A stretch of 64,000 nucleotides of DNA from Ignatzschineria rhizosphaerae. Its GTDB lineage: Bacteria > Pseudomonadota > Gammaproteobacteria > Cardiobacteriales > Wohlfahrtiimonadaceae. The stretch is taken from the NCBI RefSeq assembly GCF_022655595.1, contig NZ_CP093379.1:678501-742500 (forward strand). The letters run 5' to 3'. Under the pieces are notes generated by a model. The model did not search any database and had not been told where the DNA came from. It was given only the letters and a program-made list of their open reading frames with translations. Below, in pieces: positions 24,944 through 34,543 of the stretch. Positions within the stretch are counted from its first letter, which is position 1; every line of letters begins with the position of its first letter. A program made the translations under genes and the position numbers.

Positions 24944-27061
24944 ATGAGTCATGTTCATATGAGTAATGTGCAATATACCTTAGTGAATGATATTGCCTTT
25001 TTAACGATTAATGATGGGAAGGTCAATAGCTTAGGGTTTGCATTAAGATTGGCGCTTTTTTCAATGCTGCAAGCGGCGATAGAGGATGATCAAGTAACAA
25101 AGATTGTCATTGAAGGGAATGGGAAGTTTTTTAGTGCTGGGGCTGATATTTATGAATTTAATACCCCAAATGCGACAAAATCTCCCTTATTACCAGAACT
25201 TATCACCTTAATAAGAGAGAGCCCCAAGCTAATTGTAGCTGCGGTTAATGGCATTGCTTTTGGCGGTGGTTTTGAATTGGCACTAGCTGCCCATTTGCGT
25301 GTGGGATTTTCATCGACCCAATTTCGTCTACCAGAGGTAAGTTTAGGCCTTATTCCTGGCGCTGGTGGTACGCAATTATTACCAAGAGTCATTAGTATAG
25401 GAAAAGGTATCGGAAAAGCGGCTGAAATAATTGTGAAAGCCTCTGTTGTAGATGGCTCTGAAGCTTTAAAACTTGGCATTATCAGTGAGCTTTATGAGAC
25501 TTTAGATCGGCAGCAGCTATATCAATTTGTGAAAGCGCAAGAAGGTATTCAGCGTATAGATGAAGCGCCAGTGACACTTGATTATGCTGATGAGCAGATT
25601 ATTGCTGATTTAAAAAAATGGATTGAGAAGCGAAAACGAGGTTATGATGCGCAAAATGTGGCTTTAAAATCAGTATTAAATAGCCATGAAATGCCTTTGC
25701 AAGAGGGCATTGCCAGTGAAAGGGCTGCTTTTTTAGCGCTATTATCAGGGAAGCAATTTGCCGCTTTAAGGCATCTTTTTGCCAGTGAAAAGGGATTATA
25801 TCCTCGATTAGTTCCTGATCAGTTTAAAGAGATTCGATGTGCAGCTGTTATTGGTGGTGGATTGATGGGAAGAGGAATTTGCATGAGTTTAGCGAATGCA
25901 GGGATTGCCACAACGATCATTGAGCAAAATCCTGAAGCTTTAGCAAAGGCGCTTCATGGTATTAAAGAGACTTATGACAAGATGCTGCAAAGAGGGCGTA
26001 TTAAATCGGTAGATAGAGATCAAGCGCTCTCCTTAATTCAAGGTAATGTTGATTATCAAACGATTATTGATGCCGATATTGTTATTGAAGCGGTCTATGA
26101 AGATATGGATCTTAAAAAGTCCATCTTTAAGCAACTTGATGGGATTTGCGCTAAGGAAACGATTTTTGTTAGTAATACCTCTCGTTTAGATATTAATGAA
26201 TTAGGGGCGGTTACGAAGCGAGAATCCTTATTTTTGGGAATGCACTTTTTTAGCCCAGCGCATCTTATGAAGCTTGTGGAAGTCGTAAAAGGCGATAAGA
26301 CCTCTCAATATGCCTTAAATAGTGTGATTGAGCTTAGTAAACGCATGAATAAGCTTGGGGTTGTTGTGGGTGTGTGTGAAGGATTTGTCGGAAATAGGAT
26401 GTTAACAACCTACCGCAATGAAGCTTTGTTTGTTTTAGAAGAGGGTGCAAGCGTTTCACAGGTGGATCACGCGCTTTACCATTTTGGTATGGCGATGGGA
26501 CCTTTCACCATGACGGATATGGCAGGCTTAGATATTAGCTGGGCGGCGCGTAAGAGATTACAAGAAAAAGGGGCGAAAAGTTCTTTTAGAGATTCAGTCA
26601 TTGGTGATAGGCTCTGTGAAATAGGGCGCTTTGGGCAAAAAACGGGAGCCGGTTATTATCGTTATGAAAAAGGGAGCTATGCGCCAATTGCAGATCCTAT
26701 TGTCGAGATGGTGATTGAAGCTTGCGCGAAAGAGAAGGATATTCACCGCAGAGTATGGAGTGATGCTGAAATTGTTGAGCGGACGATTTTTGCCCTGATT
26801 AATGAAGGGTTTAAAATTTTAGAAGAGGGAATTGTGGCTCACTCAAGCGCTATTGACCTTGTTTATATTCACGGCTACGGTTTCCCCGCTTATCGTGGGG
26901 GCCCGATGTTTTATGCCGATACTATTGGGTTACCGAAAGTATTGGAAAAGATGAATTATTTTGCAAAGCATTTTGGTAAACATTGGCAGCCTTCGGCATT
27001 GCTAGTTGATTTAGTGGCAAAAGGTTTAAGTGTTACAGATTATCAAAAAAAGGATGAATGA
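24944..27061 (+). CDS. FadB/FadJ-like bifunctional enoyl-CoA hydratase / 3-hydroxyacyl-CoA dehydrogenase
   Basis: The product is 705 aa, similar in size to FadB/FadJ and peroxisomal multifunctional enzyme. The crotonase domain (residues 1-200) has [14 protein letters not shown] for the oxyanion hole and [19 protein letters not shown]. After a linker, an NAD-binding motif [12 protein letters not shown] near residue 305 starts the dehydrogenase, with [15 protein letters not shown] and the C-terminal [12 protein letters not shown] motif. It hydrates enoyl-CoA and oxidises 3-hydroxyacyl-CoA. Its stop overlaps the thiolase start (ATGA), and a GGAG site precedes its own start 26 bp after the ABC operon, so it is cotranscribed. 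Confidence 0.92.
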   Translation: MSHVHMSNVQYTLVNDIAFLTINDGKVNSLGFALRLALFSMLQAAIEDDQVTKIVIEGNGKFFSAGADIYEFNTPNATKSPLLPELITLIRESPKLIVAAVNGIAFGGGFELALAAHLRVGFSSTQFRLPEVSLGLIPGAGGTQLLPRVISIGKGIGKAAEIIVKASVVDGSEALKLGIISELYETLDRQQLYQFVKAQEGIQRIDEAPVTLDYADEQIIADLKKWIEKRKRGYDAQNVALKSVLNSHEMPLQEGIASERAAFLALLSGKQFAALRHLFASEKGLYPRLVPDQFKEIRCAAVIGGGLMGRGICMSLANAGIATTIIEQNPEALAKALHGIKETYDKMLQRGRIKSVDRDQALSLIQGNVDYQTIIDADIVIEAVYEDMDLKKSIFKQLDGICAKETIFVSNTSRLDINELGAVTKRESLFLGMHFFSPAHLMKLVEVVKGDKTSQYALNSVIELSKRMNKLGVVVGVCEGFVGNRMLTTYRNEALFVLEEGASVSQVDHALYHFGMAMGPFTMTDMAGLDISWAARKRLQEKGAKSSFRDSVIGDRLCEIGRFGQKTGAGYYRYEKGSYAPIADPIVEMVIEACAKEKDIHRRVWSDAEIVERTIFALINEGFKILEEGIVAHSSAIDLVYIHGYGFPAYRGGPMFYADTIGLPKVLEKMNYFAKHFGKHWQPSALLVDLVAKGLSVTDYQKKDE

Positions 27062-28239
27062 TGGATGAAGTCGTAATTGTATCAACCGCAAGAACGCCTA
27101 TTGGTAGGGCTTATCGTGGGGCATTTAATCAGACATATAGTGCCGATTTAGGCGCTCATGTCATTGAATCAGCACTTTTACGTGCAGGGATAGAAGTTGC
27201 GTGTGTTGAAGAGGTGATTTTAGGTGTGGGTAGGCCTGAAGGGTCATCTGGTGGTAATATTGCTCGCCAATCAGCCTTGCAAGCGGGATTGCCGGTAGAA
27301 GTTCCTGGAATGGTTGTTAGTCGATTTTGCGCTTCAGGTTTACAGGCTATTGTTGGCGCTGCACATCGAATTATGATTGATAAAATTCCTATTGCAGTCG
27401 CCGGCGGCTTAGAGTCGATTAGTTTAACGGTTAATGAACATACCAATACTTATTTTCAGCAATCACCTAAGCTGAAAGCATCGCACCCAGATATCTATAT
27501 GAGCATGATTGAGACGGCAGAAAATGTCGCTAAAAAATATTGTATTAGCCGAGAAGCGCAAGATGCCTATGGTTTACAGAGCCAGCTAAGAGTTAAAGCG
27601 GCTGTTGATGCTGGGATTTATCAAGATGAAATTGTGCCTCTTCAATCGATTAAAAAAATCGTGAATCGAGAAACGGGTGAAGAGACTTTTGAAGAAGTTT
27701 TATTGCAATATGATGAAGGAATTCGAAACACAACTTTAGAAGGATTAGAGAAGCTTAACCCCGTCTATGATGGGGGAACTGTTACTGCCGGTAATGCTAG
27801 TCAATTATCTGATGGCGCTAGTGCTTCTGTTTTAATGAGTTTAAAAGAAGCAAAAAGACTTAATATTGAGCCTTTAGCTGCTTTTAGGGGATTTGCTGTT
27901 GCCGGTTGTGAACCTGGTGAGATGGGGATTGGGCCTATTTATGCCGTTCCTAAACTCTTAAAGCAAACAGGACTAAAGATCGAAGATATTGACCTTTGGG
28001 AGTTAAATGAGGCTTTTGCCGTCCAAACGCTCTATTGCCGGGATTTTTTAGGAATTGATAATAACAAAATGAATGTAAATGGTGGCGCAATAGCGATAGG
28101 ACATCCTTTTGGAATGTCAGGTGCGCGTTTAACGGGGCACGCGATTTTAGAAGGTCGTCGCCGAAAAGCTAAATATGTGGTTGTGACAATGTGTATCGGC
28201 GGTGGAATGGGCGCAGCTGCACTATTTGAGATCTATTAA
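27058..28239 (+). CDS. Thiolase (acetyl-CoA acyltransferase)
   Basis: The product is 393 aa, normal for thiolases. The nucleophilic Cys is in [13 protein letters not shown] (about residue 90), the His is in [17 protein letters not shown], and the second Cys in [13 protein letters not shown]. It cleaves 3-ketoacyl-CoA to acetyl-CoA and a shortened acyl-CoA, the last step of the beta-oxidation set encoded here. It overlaps the FadB-like gene by 4 bases and is the last gene before a terminator. Confidence 0.92.
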   Translation: MMDEVVIVSTARTPIGRAYRGAFNQTYSADLGAHVIESALLRAGIEVACVEEVILGVGRPEGSSGGNIARQSALQAGLPVEVPGMVVSRFCASGLQAIVGAAHRIMIDKIPIAVAGGLESISLTVNEHTNTYFQQSPKLKASHPDIYMSMIETAENVAKKYCISREAQDAYGLQSQLRVKAAVDAGIYQDEIVPLQSIKKIVNRETGEETFEEVLLQYDEGIRNTTLEGLEKLNPVYDGGTVTAGNASQLSDGASASVLMSLKEAKRLNIEPLAAFRGFAVAGCEPGEMGIGPIYAVPKLLKQTGLKIEDIDLWELNEAFAVQTLYCRDFLGIDNNKMNVNGGAIAIGHPFGMSGARLTGHAILEGRRRKAKYVVVTMCIGGGMGAAALFEIY

Positions 28240-28291
28240 TAGCGATTAGTTTTTTATTTAAGAATGTTGTTAGGAGTTATTCCTCCTATTT

Positions 28292-28339
28292 GCTAGAGCT
28301 TCTTTAGTGATGTAATCCTTGGAAGTTCTAGCTTTTTTT
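28292..28339 (+). terminator. Terminator of the catabolic operon
   Basis: GCTAGAGCTTC pairs with GAAGTTCTAGC (one G-T pair) around a 19-nt loop, followed by seven T. Confidence 0.8.
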
Positions 28340-28363
28340 ATAGGATTTTATTTATCTGTAATG

Positions 28364-28395
28364 AAAAGCCCCTATTTCTAGTGAAATAGGGGGCT
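28364..28395 (-). terminator. Terminator of the M20 amidohydrolase/MHS transporter pair
   Basis: AGCCCCTATTTC and GAAATAGGGGGCT form a strong stem with a TAGT loop; a T-run follows on the minus strand. Confidence 0.85.
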
Positions 28396-28419
28396 ATATT
28401 TAAGAAATAAAAAATAGAG

Positions 28420-29703
28420 TTATTCTAATTCTTTACCAGCTGTTTCTTTAACAAGTAAGAGAGCGATCATACTAATTAAGCCTGTGACAATGACGTAGAA
28501 GGAAGGAGAAAGTGGATTATCTGTCCAGCCGATTAATAGGGTAACAAAGAATTGTGCAAAGCCACCAAAGATCATCACCGTAAAGCTATAGGAGATGGAT
28601 AGTCCTGTGGCACGAATGCGACTTGGGAAGATCTCAGCACATAACACGATACTTGCAATCCCATTAGCGCAGAGGAAGAAGGCTAAAATTCCCACCACAA
28701 TAAAGAGCATATAGGGCTCTGGATATTTATTAATGAGTAAAAATGCTGGATAAATAAAGAGTGTTATTCCTACTCGGCTCCAGAATAACATCGGCTTACG
28801 GCCAATTTTATCCGTTAAAATACCAAAGAATGGCGATAAGATTACTTGAACAATACCTGAAACAGTTACCGCCCAAACCGTGTATTTAAAGTCGATTTTG
28901 AGCTGTGTTGCCGCGTAGTTTGCCATATAGTAAGCGATAATATAGGTAGAAGCAGTGACTCCTAAAATAATTAAAACGCCAGCAATTAAGGTTTTAATGT
29001 GATCTTGAAATAGCTCTTTTAAAATGGCTTTCTCTTGACCTTCATTGGCATTTTCTTCTTTTGTTTCAGGCAAGTTTCGGCGGATATAGAGCGCAATAGG
29101 AATAATGATTAATCCAACCGCAAAAGCAACACGCCATCCCCAAAGTGATAGGGACTCTTCAGAGAGGAGTAATCCTAAAATCCCCCCAATCAAAGAAGCT
29201 AGGAGCTTATTAAGGTTTTGCCCGAACATCTGCCAACTACCATAAAAGGCACGGTTATTTTTATCAGCATATTCCATTAACATCGCGGTTGAAGAACCAA
29301 GTTCGCCGCCCAAAGAGAAACCTTGAATTAAGCGAGCAGAAATAATTAAAATAGGTGCGGCAATCCCAATTGTTTGGTAGGTTGGGGTAAAGACAAAGAT
29401 AAGCGTTCCAAGCCCCATTAAAGCAAGTGTTAATAATAGTGCAGGTTTTCGACCATATTTATCGGCATAGAGTCCAATACATACAGCGCCTAAAGGTCTT
29501 GTAATAAAGCCCACACCAATAGTTGCAAAGGTTAAGAGCAGTTTTGCAAAATCACTTTCTGCCGGAAAATAGAGTTTTCCTAAAAGAACGGCAAATACGG
29601 TATAAATTCCAAAATCATAAAATTCAATCGCATTACCCATGGTGATACCAGCAACGTTTTTAATACGTGTTCTGCGGCTATCTGTTTTAGATACTTTAAA
29701 CAT
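28420..29703 (-). CDS. MFS transporter, metabolite:H+ symporter (MHS) family
   Basis: Start at 29703 is preferred (GGAG 7 bases upstream); an in-frame ATG at 29742 adds an unlikely 13 residues. The 427-aa product has about 12 transmembrane helices. MHS features are GNAIEFYDFGIYTVF in the first helix, DKYGRKPAL loop, and SLGGELGSSTAMLMEY with the GSWQMFGQN segment. The family includes ProP, ShiA and carboxylate carriers, so substrates are osmolytes or organic acids. It is 100 bp downstream of the amidohydrolase gene on the same strand, and the pair shares a terminator. Plausibly it imports the amidohydrolase substrate. Confidence 0.85.
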   Translation of the reverse strand: MFKVSKTDSRRTRIKNVAGITMGNAIEFYDFGIYTVFAVLLGKLYFPAESDFAKLLLTFATIGVGFITRPLGAVCIGLYADKYGRKPALLLTLALMGLGTLIFVFTPTYQTIGIAAPILIISARLIQGFSLGGELGSSTAMLMEYADKNNRAFYGSWQMFGQNLNKLLASLIGGILGLLLSEESLSLWGWRVAFAVGLIIIPIALYIRRNLPETKEENANEGQEKAILKELFQDHIKTLIAGVLIILGVTASTYIIAYYMANYAATQLKIDFKYTVWAVTVSGIVQVILSPFFGILTDKIGRKPMLFWSRVGITLFIYPAFLLINKYPEPYMLFIVVGILAFFLCANGIASIVLCAEIFPSRIRATGLSISYSFTVMIFGGFAQFFVTLLIGWTDNPLSPSFYVIVTGLISMIALLLVKETAGKELE

Positions 29704-29803
29704 AATAAAGCTCCAGCCCATCGTAAAAAAATGGGCTATCAATACTGTTGATATTAGAGATGAAAGGGCGTTTCTTAGAAGAAATGCCCCTTATCGATGA
29801 GAT

Positions 29804-30970
29804 TTACTGGGGGCAAAAACGGTAAACTAATTGCGCCCAGTAATTGGCAACAATGGCGATGAGATCATCGTTGAAATCATATTTGGGATTATGAACAGAA
29901 CAGCCATGAGGTCCTGATAATCCGTTGCCGACAAAGAGATAGCTAGAAGGGCACTCATTTGCAAAGAATGAGAAATCCTCACTGGCTGTCATTGCAGGGA
30001 AATCAGTAATAATTTTTGATTCCCCCAAGACATCTTTTGCCACATTTTCTGCAAAATCTGTCTCTTTTTCTGAATTATAGAGAATAGGGTAAGAGCGAAT
30101 ATAATCAATCTCTGCACTTCCGCCATAGCTTTGTGCTTGAAAATGAATAAGCTCTTTGATTCTTTTCTCTACTAAATTTTGGGTCTCTGTATTAAGGTTT
30201 CTTACAGAGAGTTGCAGCGTTACAGCATCTGGGATCACATTAAATGTCTTTCCGCCATGAATGGAACCAACAGAGATCACTGTCATATGTTGTGGATCAA
30301 TATTACGAGATACCACGCTTTGTAAATTCATCATAATAGAGGCTGCAATCATTGTAGGGTCAACGGCTAAATGCGGCATTGCACCATGCCCCCCACGGCC
30401 TTGAATTTTAACTGTGACTCTATCTGAAGAGGCCATTGCAGCTCCCCTTCGAAAACCAAAATGGCCAACGGGTAAACCGGGAATATTATGAAAGCCAAAC
30501 ATCGCATCACATGGAAATGTGCTAAGAACCTCATCATCAATCATTGCTTTCGCCCCGCCAAGACCTTCTTCGGCAGGTTGAAAAAAGAGATTGAGAGTCC
30601 CTTTAAAATGCGGGTTTTCAGCTAGATATTTTGCAGTAGCAAGGAGGGTTGCTGTGTGACCATCATGACCACAAGCATGCATTAATCCTTCCTTTTGGCT
30701 TTTATAGGCAAAGTTATTTTCTTCTAAAATAGGGAGCGCATCCATATCTGCCCGAAGCCCAACAGCAGGGCCAGCTCCTGTCACTAATTTTGCTACAACA
30801 CCTGTTTTACCAATTCCTGTAGTAACTTGATAGCCCCATTTTGTTAATTTCTCTGCAACAAGTTTTGAGGTTTCATGCTCTTCAAATCCTAGTTCTGGGT
30901 TTTGATGTAGATGGTGACGGACTTTGACCATTTCTGCGGCAATAGTCTCAATGCCTGCGAGTAATTCCAT
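29804..30970 (-). CDS. M20 family amidohydrolase (hippurate hydrolase/N-acyl amino acid amidohydrolase-like)
   Basis: The product is 388 aa, cytoplasmic (no signal peptide). Motifs are VRHHLHQNPELGFEEHET, GLRADMDALPI, MHACGHDGHTATLL with the metal-binding Cys and His, and AEEGLGGAKAMI with the catalytic Glu. HipO-type enzymes remove acyl or benzoyl groups from amino acids such as hippurate. The 3'-adjacent MHS transporter suggests uptake and deacylation of an N-acyl amino acid. The 355-bp upstream gap holds its promoter. Confidence 0.88.
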   Translation of the reverse strand: MELLAGIETIAAEMVKVRHHLHQNPELGFEEHETSKLVAEKLTKWGYQVTTGIGKTGVVAKLVTGAGPAVGLRADMDALPILEENNFAYKSQKEGLMHACGHDGHTATLLATAKYLAENPHFKGTLNLFFQPAEEGLGGAKAMIDDEVLSTFPCDAMFGFHNIPGLPVGHFGFRRGAAMASSDRVTVKIQGRGGHGAMPHLAVDPTMIAASIMMNLQSVVSRNIDPQHMTVISVGSIHGGKTFNVIPDAVTLQLSVRNLNTETQNLVEKRIKELIHFQAQSYGGSAEIDYIRSYPILYNSEKETDFAENVAKDVLGESKIITDFPAMTASEDFSFFANECPSSYLFVGNGLSGPHGCSVHNPKYDFNDDLIAIVANYWAQLVYRFCPQ

Positions 30971-31325
30971 CGTGACGCTCCTTTATTTTAGATTACTTAT
31001 TATTATTTTATGCATAAGAACCCTAGTTTTAGGACAGGTTAATCTCAATAATTGTAAATTTGAGAGGAATTTCTTCTCTTTTATAGTTTATGGGCTCTTA
31101 TGTGAGATACCTTACACGACTTTATTAATAATCTTCAATATTTATTGTGAATACTTTATAGGCATAAGCGATCTATATCAAAGTATTAGATTGAAACATC
31201 TTCTTTGGTAAGTGGTAAAAAGGAGAATAGATAATGTATGTTACGGCGCTATAAGCTATGATTCTTACAAGTTGTTATTTTATTAATTGTTATCAACATT
31301 GATTAAAAAAGGAAATTTTTAAGCC
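30971..31325. other. Intergenic region between divergent M20 amidohydrolase and PTS IIC-like genes
   Basis: AT-rich, no convincing gene. A six-codon reading frame (ATG at 31233) stands behind a good AAGGAG site and might be a leader or a chance match. No hairpin terminator or operator of note is seen. Confidence 0.5.
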
Positions 31326-32348
31326 ATGGCACGCTTTCCTATACTTGCAGATAAAGGGATTTCACTTTCTCCTAAAGTCTATTTTATAGATGCTTTGAGC
31401 TATATGGCTCTAGGGCTCTTCTCATCATTATTGATGGGGTTAATTATCAAAACATTAGGGCAACAATTTGGGATTGAGTCATTTGTTGAGCTAGGTAGCT
31501 TTGCAATGGATGCAAAAATTGTTGGGGGTGCAATAGGCGTGGCGATAGCGGCAAGTTTAAAAGCACCACCTTTAATTCTTTTTTCAGCAGTCTTTGTAGG
31601 CGCATTTGGGAATCACTTAGGGGGACCTGCGGGGGCTTATGTTGCTGTACTTATTGCTGTTGAAGTGGCAAAGCTAGTTTATAAAGTGACAAGATTGGAT
31701 ATTATTTTAGTCCCATTTGTCACGTTTGTGGTCGGATTTTGGGTCGCAAAATGGGTGGGAATTCCCATTAGTGAGCTAATGCAAGGTTTAGGAGAGCTTA
31801 TTAATTGGTCAACAGAGCAGCAACCATTTGTGATGTCTATTTTGGTTGCAACATTAATGGGACTTGCCTTAACAGCGCCTATTTCAAGTGCGGCGCTCTC
31901 ATTTATGCTCGGATTAGATGGTTTGGCGGCAGGAGCGGCTGTGATTGGTTGTAGTGCACAGATGATTGGTTTTGCCACAAGTAGTTATCGTGAAAATGGA
32001 TTTGGGGGATTCTTAGCGCAAGGTCTTGGAACTTCCATGTTACAAATTGCCAATATCATTAAAAATCCTTTAATTTTGATTCCGCCGACAGTTGCCGGGA
32101 TTATCGCAGCGCCTATTGGCGTTGTACTTTTTAAAATGACCAATAATGCCGCAGGTGCGGGTATGGGAACAAGCGGTTTTGTAGGGCAGTTTATGGCATT
32201 TGAGGCAATGGGCTTTACCTTAACGACGGCAATTTATGTGTTAATTTGCCATTTTATCTTGCCGGCGCTAATTAGCTTTTTATTAGCTAAATGGTTTTAT
32301 CAGAAAAATTGGATAAAAACAGGGGATATGAAACTCCATTATGAGTAG
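31326..32348 (+). CDS. PTS IIC-like (PTS_EIIC_2 family) membrane protein, orphan
   Basis: The product is 340 aa with about ten hydrophobic segments, and glycine-rich GGAIGVAIAASL, GNHLGGPAGAYVAVL, and AAGAGMGTSGFVGQ stretches typical of the PTS_EIIC_2 family. Members are annotated as sugar-phosphotransferase permeases but often occur without EIIA/EIIB partners. No PTS component is nearby and no phosphorylation domain is fused, so sugar transport is not shown. The start at 31326 has AAGGAAA about 9 bases upstream. Membrane-protein family call is good; role unknown. Confidence 0.8.
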   Translation: MARFPILADKGISLSPKVYFIDALSYMALGLFSSLLMGLIIKTLGQQFGIESFVELGSFAMDAKIVGGAIGVAIAASLKAPPLILFSAVFVGAFGNHLGGPAGAYVAVLIAVEVAKLVYKVTRLDIILVPFVTFVVGFWVAKWVGIPISELMQGLGELINWSTEQQPFVMSILVATLMGLALTAPISSAALSFMLGLDGLAAGAAVIGCSAQMIGFATSSYRENGFGGFLAQGLGTSMLQIANIIKNPLILIPPTVAGIIAAPIGVVLFKMTNNAAGAGMGTSGFVGQFMAFEAMGFTLTTAIYVLICHFILPALISFLLAKWFYQKNWIKTGDMKLHYE

Positions 32349-32549
32349 TTTTAAAGTTATCCTAGATCTACAGATATCAAGAAGGATCCGGTGATATAAA
32401 ATGATTGTATTAAGTGTGATCATTAGCTATAGCGCAATTTCTCTTACTTGAGAGATATAGCACGGTTTTAGTCCTATTTTAATGCTATTGCTTCAATTGC
32501 CCTTATGCTACTATGATTTTAGTGACAAAATTATTGAGTTTGTGTGATT

Positions 32550-32580
32550 TTGCAACTGGTAATTTTGGCAATCTTATAAT
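32550..32580 (+). promoter_or_regulatory. Candidate sigma70 promoter of tpx
   Basis: TTGCAA (32550) and TATAAT (32575) are separated by 19 bp, longer than ideal. The TATAAT ends 22 bp before the tpx ATG. Confidence 0.4.
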
Positions 32581-32602
32581 TTGAATAAGGGAAGGATGCA
32601 TC

Positions 32603-33112
32603 ATGACAAATAGAACAGATATTACAATGGGCGGTAATCCAATTATATTAATTGGGTCTGAAACAGTGGTAGGTGATAAGGCGAGAGATTTCACAGTGGT
32701 AAACTTTGATCTTAAACCTGTTTCATTAGCTGATTTTGCCGGAAAAGTAAAAATTATTTCAGTGGTTCCATCAATCGATACCGGTGTTTGTTCTATTCAA
32801 ACGAAGAAGTTTGAATCAGAAGCGGCGGCACTTCAAGATACCGTTGTATTAACGATCTCTGTAGATCTACCTTTTGCACAGAAACGTTTTGCTGGTGAAA
32901 ATAAGCTGGAAAATAACCATCTTCTTTCAGATTATCAAACACATGATTTCGGTGTTGAATATGGTTTTGAAATTGAAGGTCTAGCTCTTTTAGCACGCGG
33001 CGTTGTTGTGATTGATAAAGATGATGTTGTGCGCTATGTGGAATATGTCAAAGAAGTGACAACAGAGCCTGATTATGATGCAGCATTAACAGCAGCAAAA
33101 GCCTTAGTTTAA
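32603..33112 (+). CDS. tpx: Thiol peroxidase Tpx, lacking the usual resolving cysteine
   Basis: The product is 169 aa, normal for Tpx, and aligns end to end with the family: GGNPIILIGSE at the start, VVPSIDTGVCSIQTKKF with the peroxidatic Cys63, DLPFAQKRF, GLLARG-like ALLARGVVVIDKDD and TTEPDYDAAL. Typical Tpx has a resolving Cys right after DLPFAQ-RF (Cys95 in E. coli). Here that codon is GCT (Ala97), and Cys63 is the only cysteine in the protein. It is therefore predicted to work by a one-Cys mechanism needing an external thiol. It reduces hydrogen and alkyl peroxides; monocistronic with its own terminator. Confidence 0.92.
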   Translation: MTNRTDITMGGNPIILIGSETVVGDKARDFTVVNFDLKPVSLADFAGKVKIISVVPSIDTGVCSIQTKKFESEAAALQDTVVLTISVDLPFAQKRFAGENKLENNHLLSDYQTHDFGVEYGFEIEGLALLARGVVVIDKDDVVRYVEYVKEVTTEPDYDAALTAAKALV

Positions 33113-33175
33113 TTTTTTTTAAATAAGTTACTTTGTAGCCATTAATGATTTAATAAAATCAGATATAAGTTTATA

Positions 33176-33221
33176 AAAAAAGCCCCTAAATTATTCTATG
33201 GAATACATTTAGGGGCTTTTT
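33176..33221. terminator. Bidirectional terminator between tpx and the glutaredoxin-like gene
   Basis: AGCCCCTAAAT and ATTTAGGGGCT form a perfect 11-bp stem with A and T runs on both sides, serving convergent genes. Confidence 0.88.
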
Positions 33222-33267
33222 GCTAGAGCTTTTATATATCGAGTAAGTTGTGCAATACTTTTGTAAA

Positions 33268-33639
33268 TTATTTTCCAGCTGCGGTTAAACTTTCAAGATA
33301 TTGATTAATAGTATCTGATTCATACATCCAGTTTACAGAACCATCTTCATTTTGGATGCGTAGGCAAGGAACCTGTTTTTTGCCCCCTTCATTAAGAAGC
33401 TCATTGGCAAAAGTTTCATTTCCTTTAGCATCTCTTAATTCAATATGGAGATTTAAACGCGTCATGGTGCGACGAACTTTTACACAAAAAGGGCACATAT
33501 GATATTGATAAAGTGCCAGATTCTTTGTTTTTTCATCAATCATAGCTTGCGCTTCAGCTGAGCGTTTTACCGGTGTTGGGGCAAACGTTCTGTCAAAGAA
33601 AATAATGGCTTTACCAAGAATATTACGGATAAGTTTCAT
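33268..33639 (-). CDS. Glutaredoxin/GST N-terminal-like thioredoxin-fold protein
   Basis: The product is 123 aa. After a 35-residue N-terminal extension with a hydrophobic stretch (AIIFFDRTFAP), the thioredoxin fold begins with LALYQYHMCPFCVKVRRTM, containing the CPFC redox motif (about residue 50), then the cis-Pro KKQVPCLRI and YESDTINQYLES glutathione-contact motif. This resembles YfcG/GrxB-like or the N-terminal domain of glutathione S-transferases. The extension may anchor it to the membrane. Given its place next to tpx, it could be a thiol donor for the one-Cys peroxidase, though that is only inference. Confidence 0.82.
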   Translation of the reverse strand: MKLIRNILGKAIIFFDRTFAPTPVKRSAEAQAMIDEKTKNLALYQYHMCPFCVKVRRTMTRLNLHIELRDAKGNETFANELLNEGGKKQVPCLRIQNEDGSVNWMYESDTINQYLESLTAAGK

Positions 33640-33783
33640 GAAAATTCCCTTTTATGAATAGTTGCTGAGAGGTTGGGTGAGAAAACTCAGCAGTTTTAAG
33701 ATTGATTTATTTGCCGTTAGTGTAGCAATATTTGGCTTAAAGAGGAATGAAAGGCTCGCTTTTGGTGTTTTGACAATAAGTCT

Positions 33784-34236
33784 TTAACGGTGGTGATCTC
33801 TTAGCCATAGATCTAAGCTATTGGTAAAAAGTTGACGATCTCGTTGTGATAGCGGATCAGGGCCTTTTGTTTGAATACCGCTACCTCTTAATGTTTCGTT
33901 AAAATCCCGCATTGTCAGCTTAGCATCAATAGTGCCTAAATCATAAAAACTCCCTCTAGGGGTGAGTGCAAATCCCCCTTTATCTAACACATCTTTTGCA
34001 AGCGGGATATCGGCAGTGATGATAAGGTCATCTTTTTTAGTAAGATCGACAATTTTTTGGTCTGCTACATCAAATCCTGAAAGGACTTGTACAGATTTAA
34101 TAAAAGGGGATCTTGGGAGCTGAACATGTTGGTTAGCAACAAATGTCACAATCACTTTTTCACGGATTGCCGCGCGGCATAAGATCTCTTTTAAAACATT
34201 AGGAATAGCATCGGCATCAACAAGAATTTGGTTCAT
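33784..34236 (-). CDS. yaiI: YaiI/YqxD family protein (DUF188)
   Basis: The product is 150 aa. It matches the UPF0178 family: [16 protein letters not shown] with the acidic N-terminal motif, [33 protein letters not shown] and [13 protein letters not shown]. The fold is PIN-like, with conserved Asp residues, but no activity is established. Monocistronic, with a repeat copy upstream on its 5' side. Confidence 0.85.
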   Translation of the reverse strand: MNQILVDADAIPNVLKEILCRAAIREKVIVTFVANQHVQLPRSPFIKSVQVLSGFDVADQKIVDLTKKDDLIITADIPLAKDVLDKGGFALTPRGSFYDLGTIDAKLTMRDFNETLRGSGIQTKGPDPLSQRDRQLFTNSLDLWLRDHHR

Positions 34237-34278
34237 AGTTAAGAAGGGTATGTTAGTAGTTTATGGTAAAAGAGGTGT

Positions 34279-34438
34279 TATAGTCGATTTGGTTTAAGAA
34301 ACACTATTTTAAAAGTATTAAGGTAATAGAGTGTGTATCAAATTTGCTTGCACGCTGCCAGATAGAACTATTCTTGCGCTTCTTATAATCGATGTGCCGG
34401 CAATCTGATTCAGTCACTTTTAAACCGATTTTACTATA
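34279..34438 (+). repeat. Dispersed intergenic repeat, copy 3 (best-preserved ends)
   Basis: It starts TATAGTCGATTTGGTTTAAG and ends TTTAAACCGATTTTACTATA, giving imperfect terminal inverted repeats with TA at both ends. It is 160 bp and collinear with copy 2 over most of its length. No reading frame is present. It lies 42 bp upstream of yaiI on its 5' side. Confidence 0.85.
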
Positions 34439-34468
34439 GTTTAACAGGAGTGAACTCTTAAGGTATAA

Positions 34469-34504
34469 GAAAAGCCCTTTCTCGAATTATCGAAAAGGGC
34501 TTTG
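34469..34504 (-). terminator. Terminator of uspA
   Basis: AAAGCCCTTT pairs with AAAGGGCTTT, extended by CTCG/CGA pairing, and a T-run follows on the minus strand. Confidence 0.85.
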
Positions 34505-34543
34505 AGTATTTAATGATGTGTGTTTTTTGTGTTGACTTTGATC

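Noticed and set aside
30924-31211. 95-codon plus-strand reading frame overlapping the M20 amidohydrolase start
   Set aside because: It overlaps a well-supported gene on the other strand, has no ribosome site and its sequence looks like translated AT-rich intergenic DNA.
31233-31253. Six-codon frame behind AAGGAG upstream of the PTS IIC-like gene
   Set aside because: Too short to judge; no regulatory codons or attenuator hairpin, so it is noted but not called as a gene.
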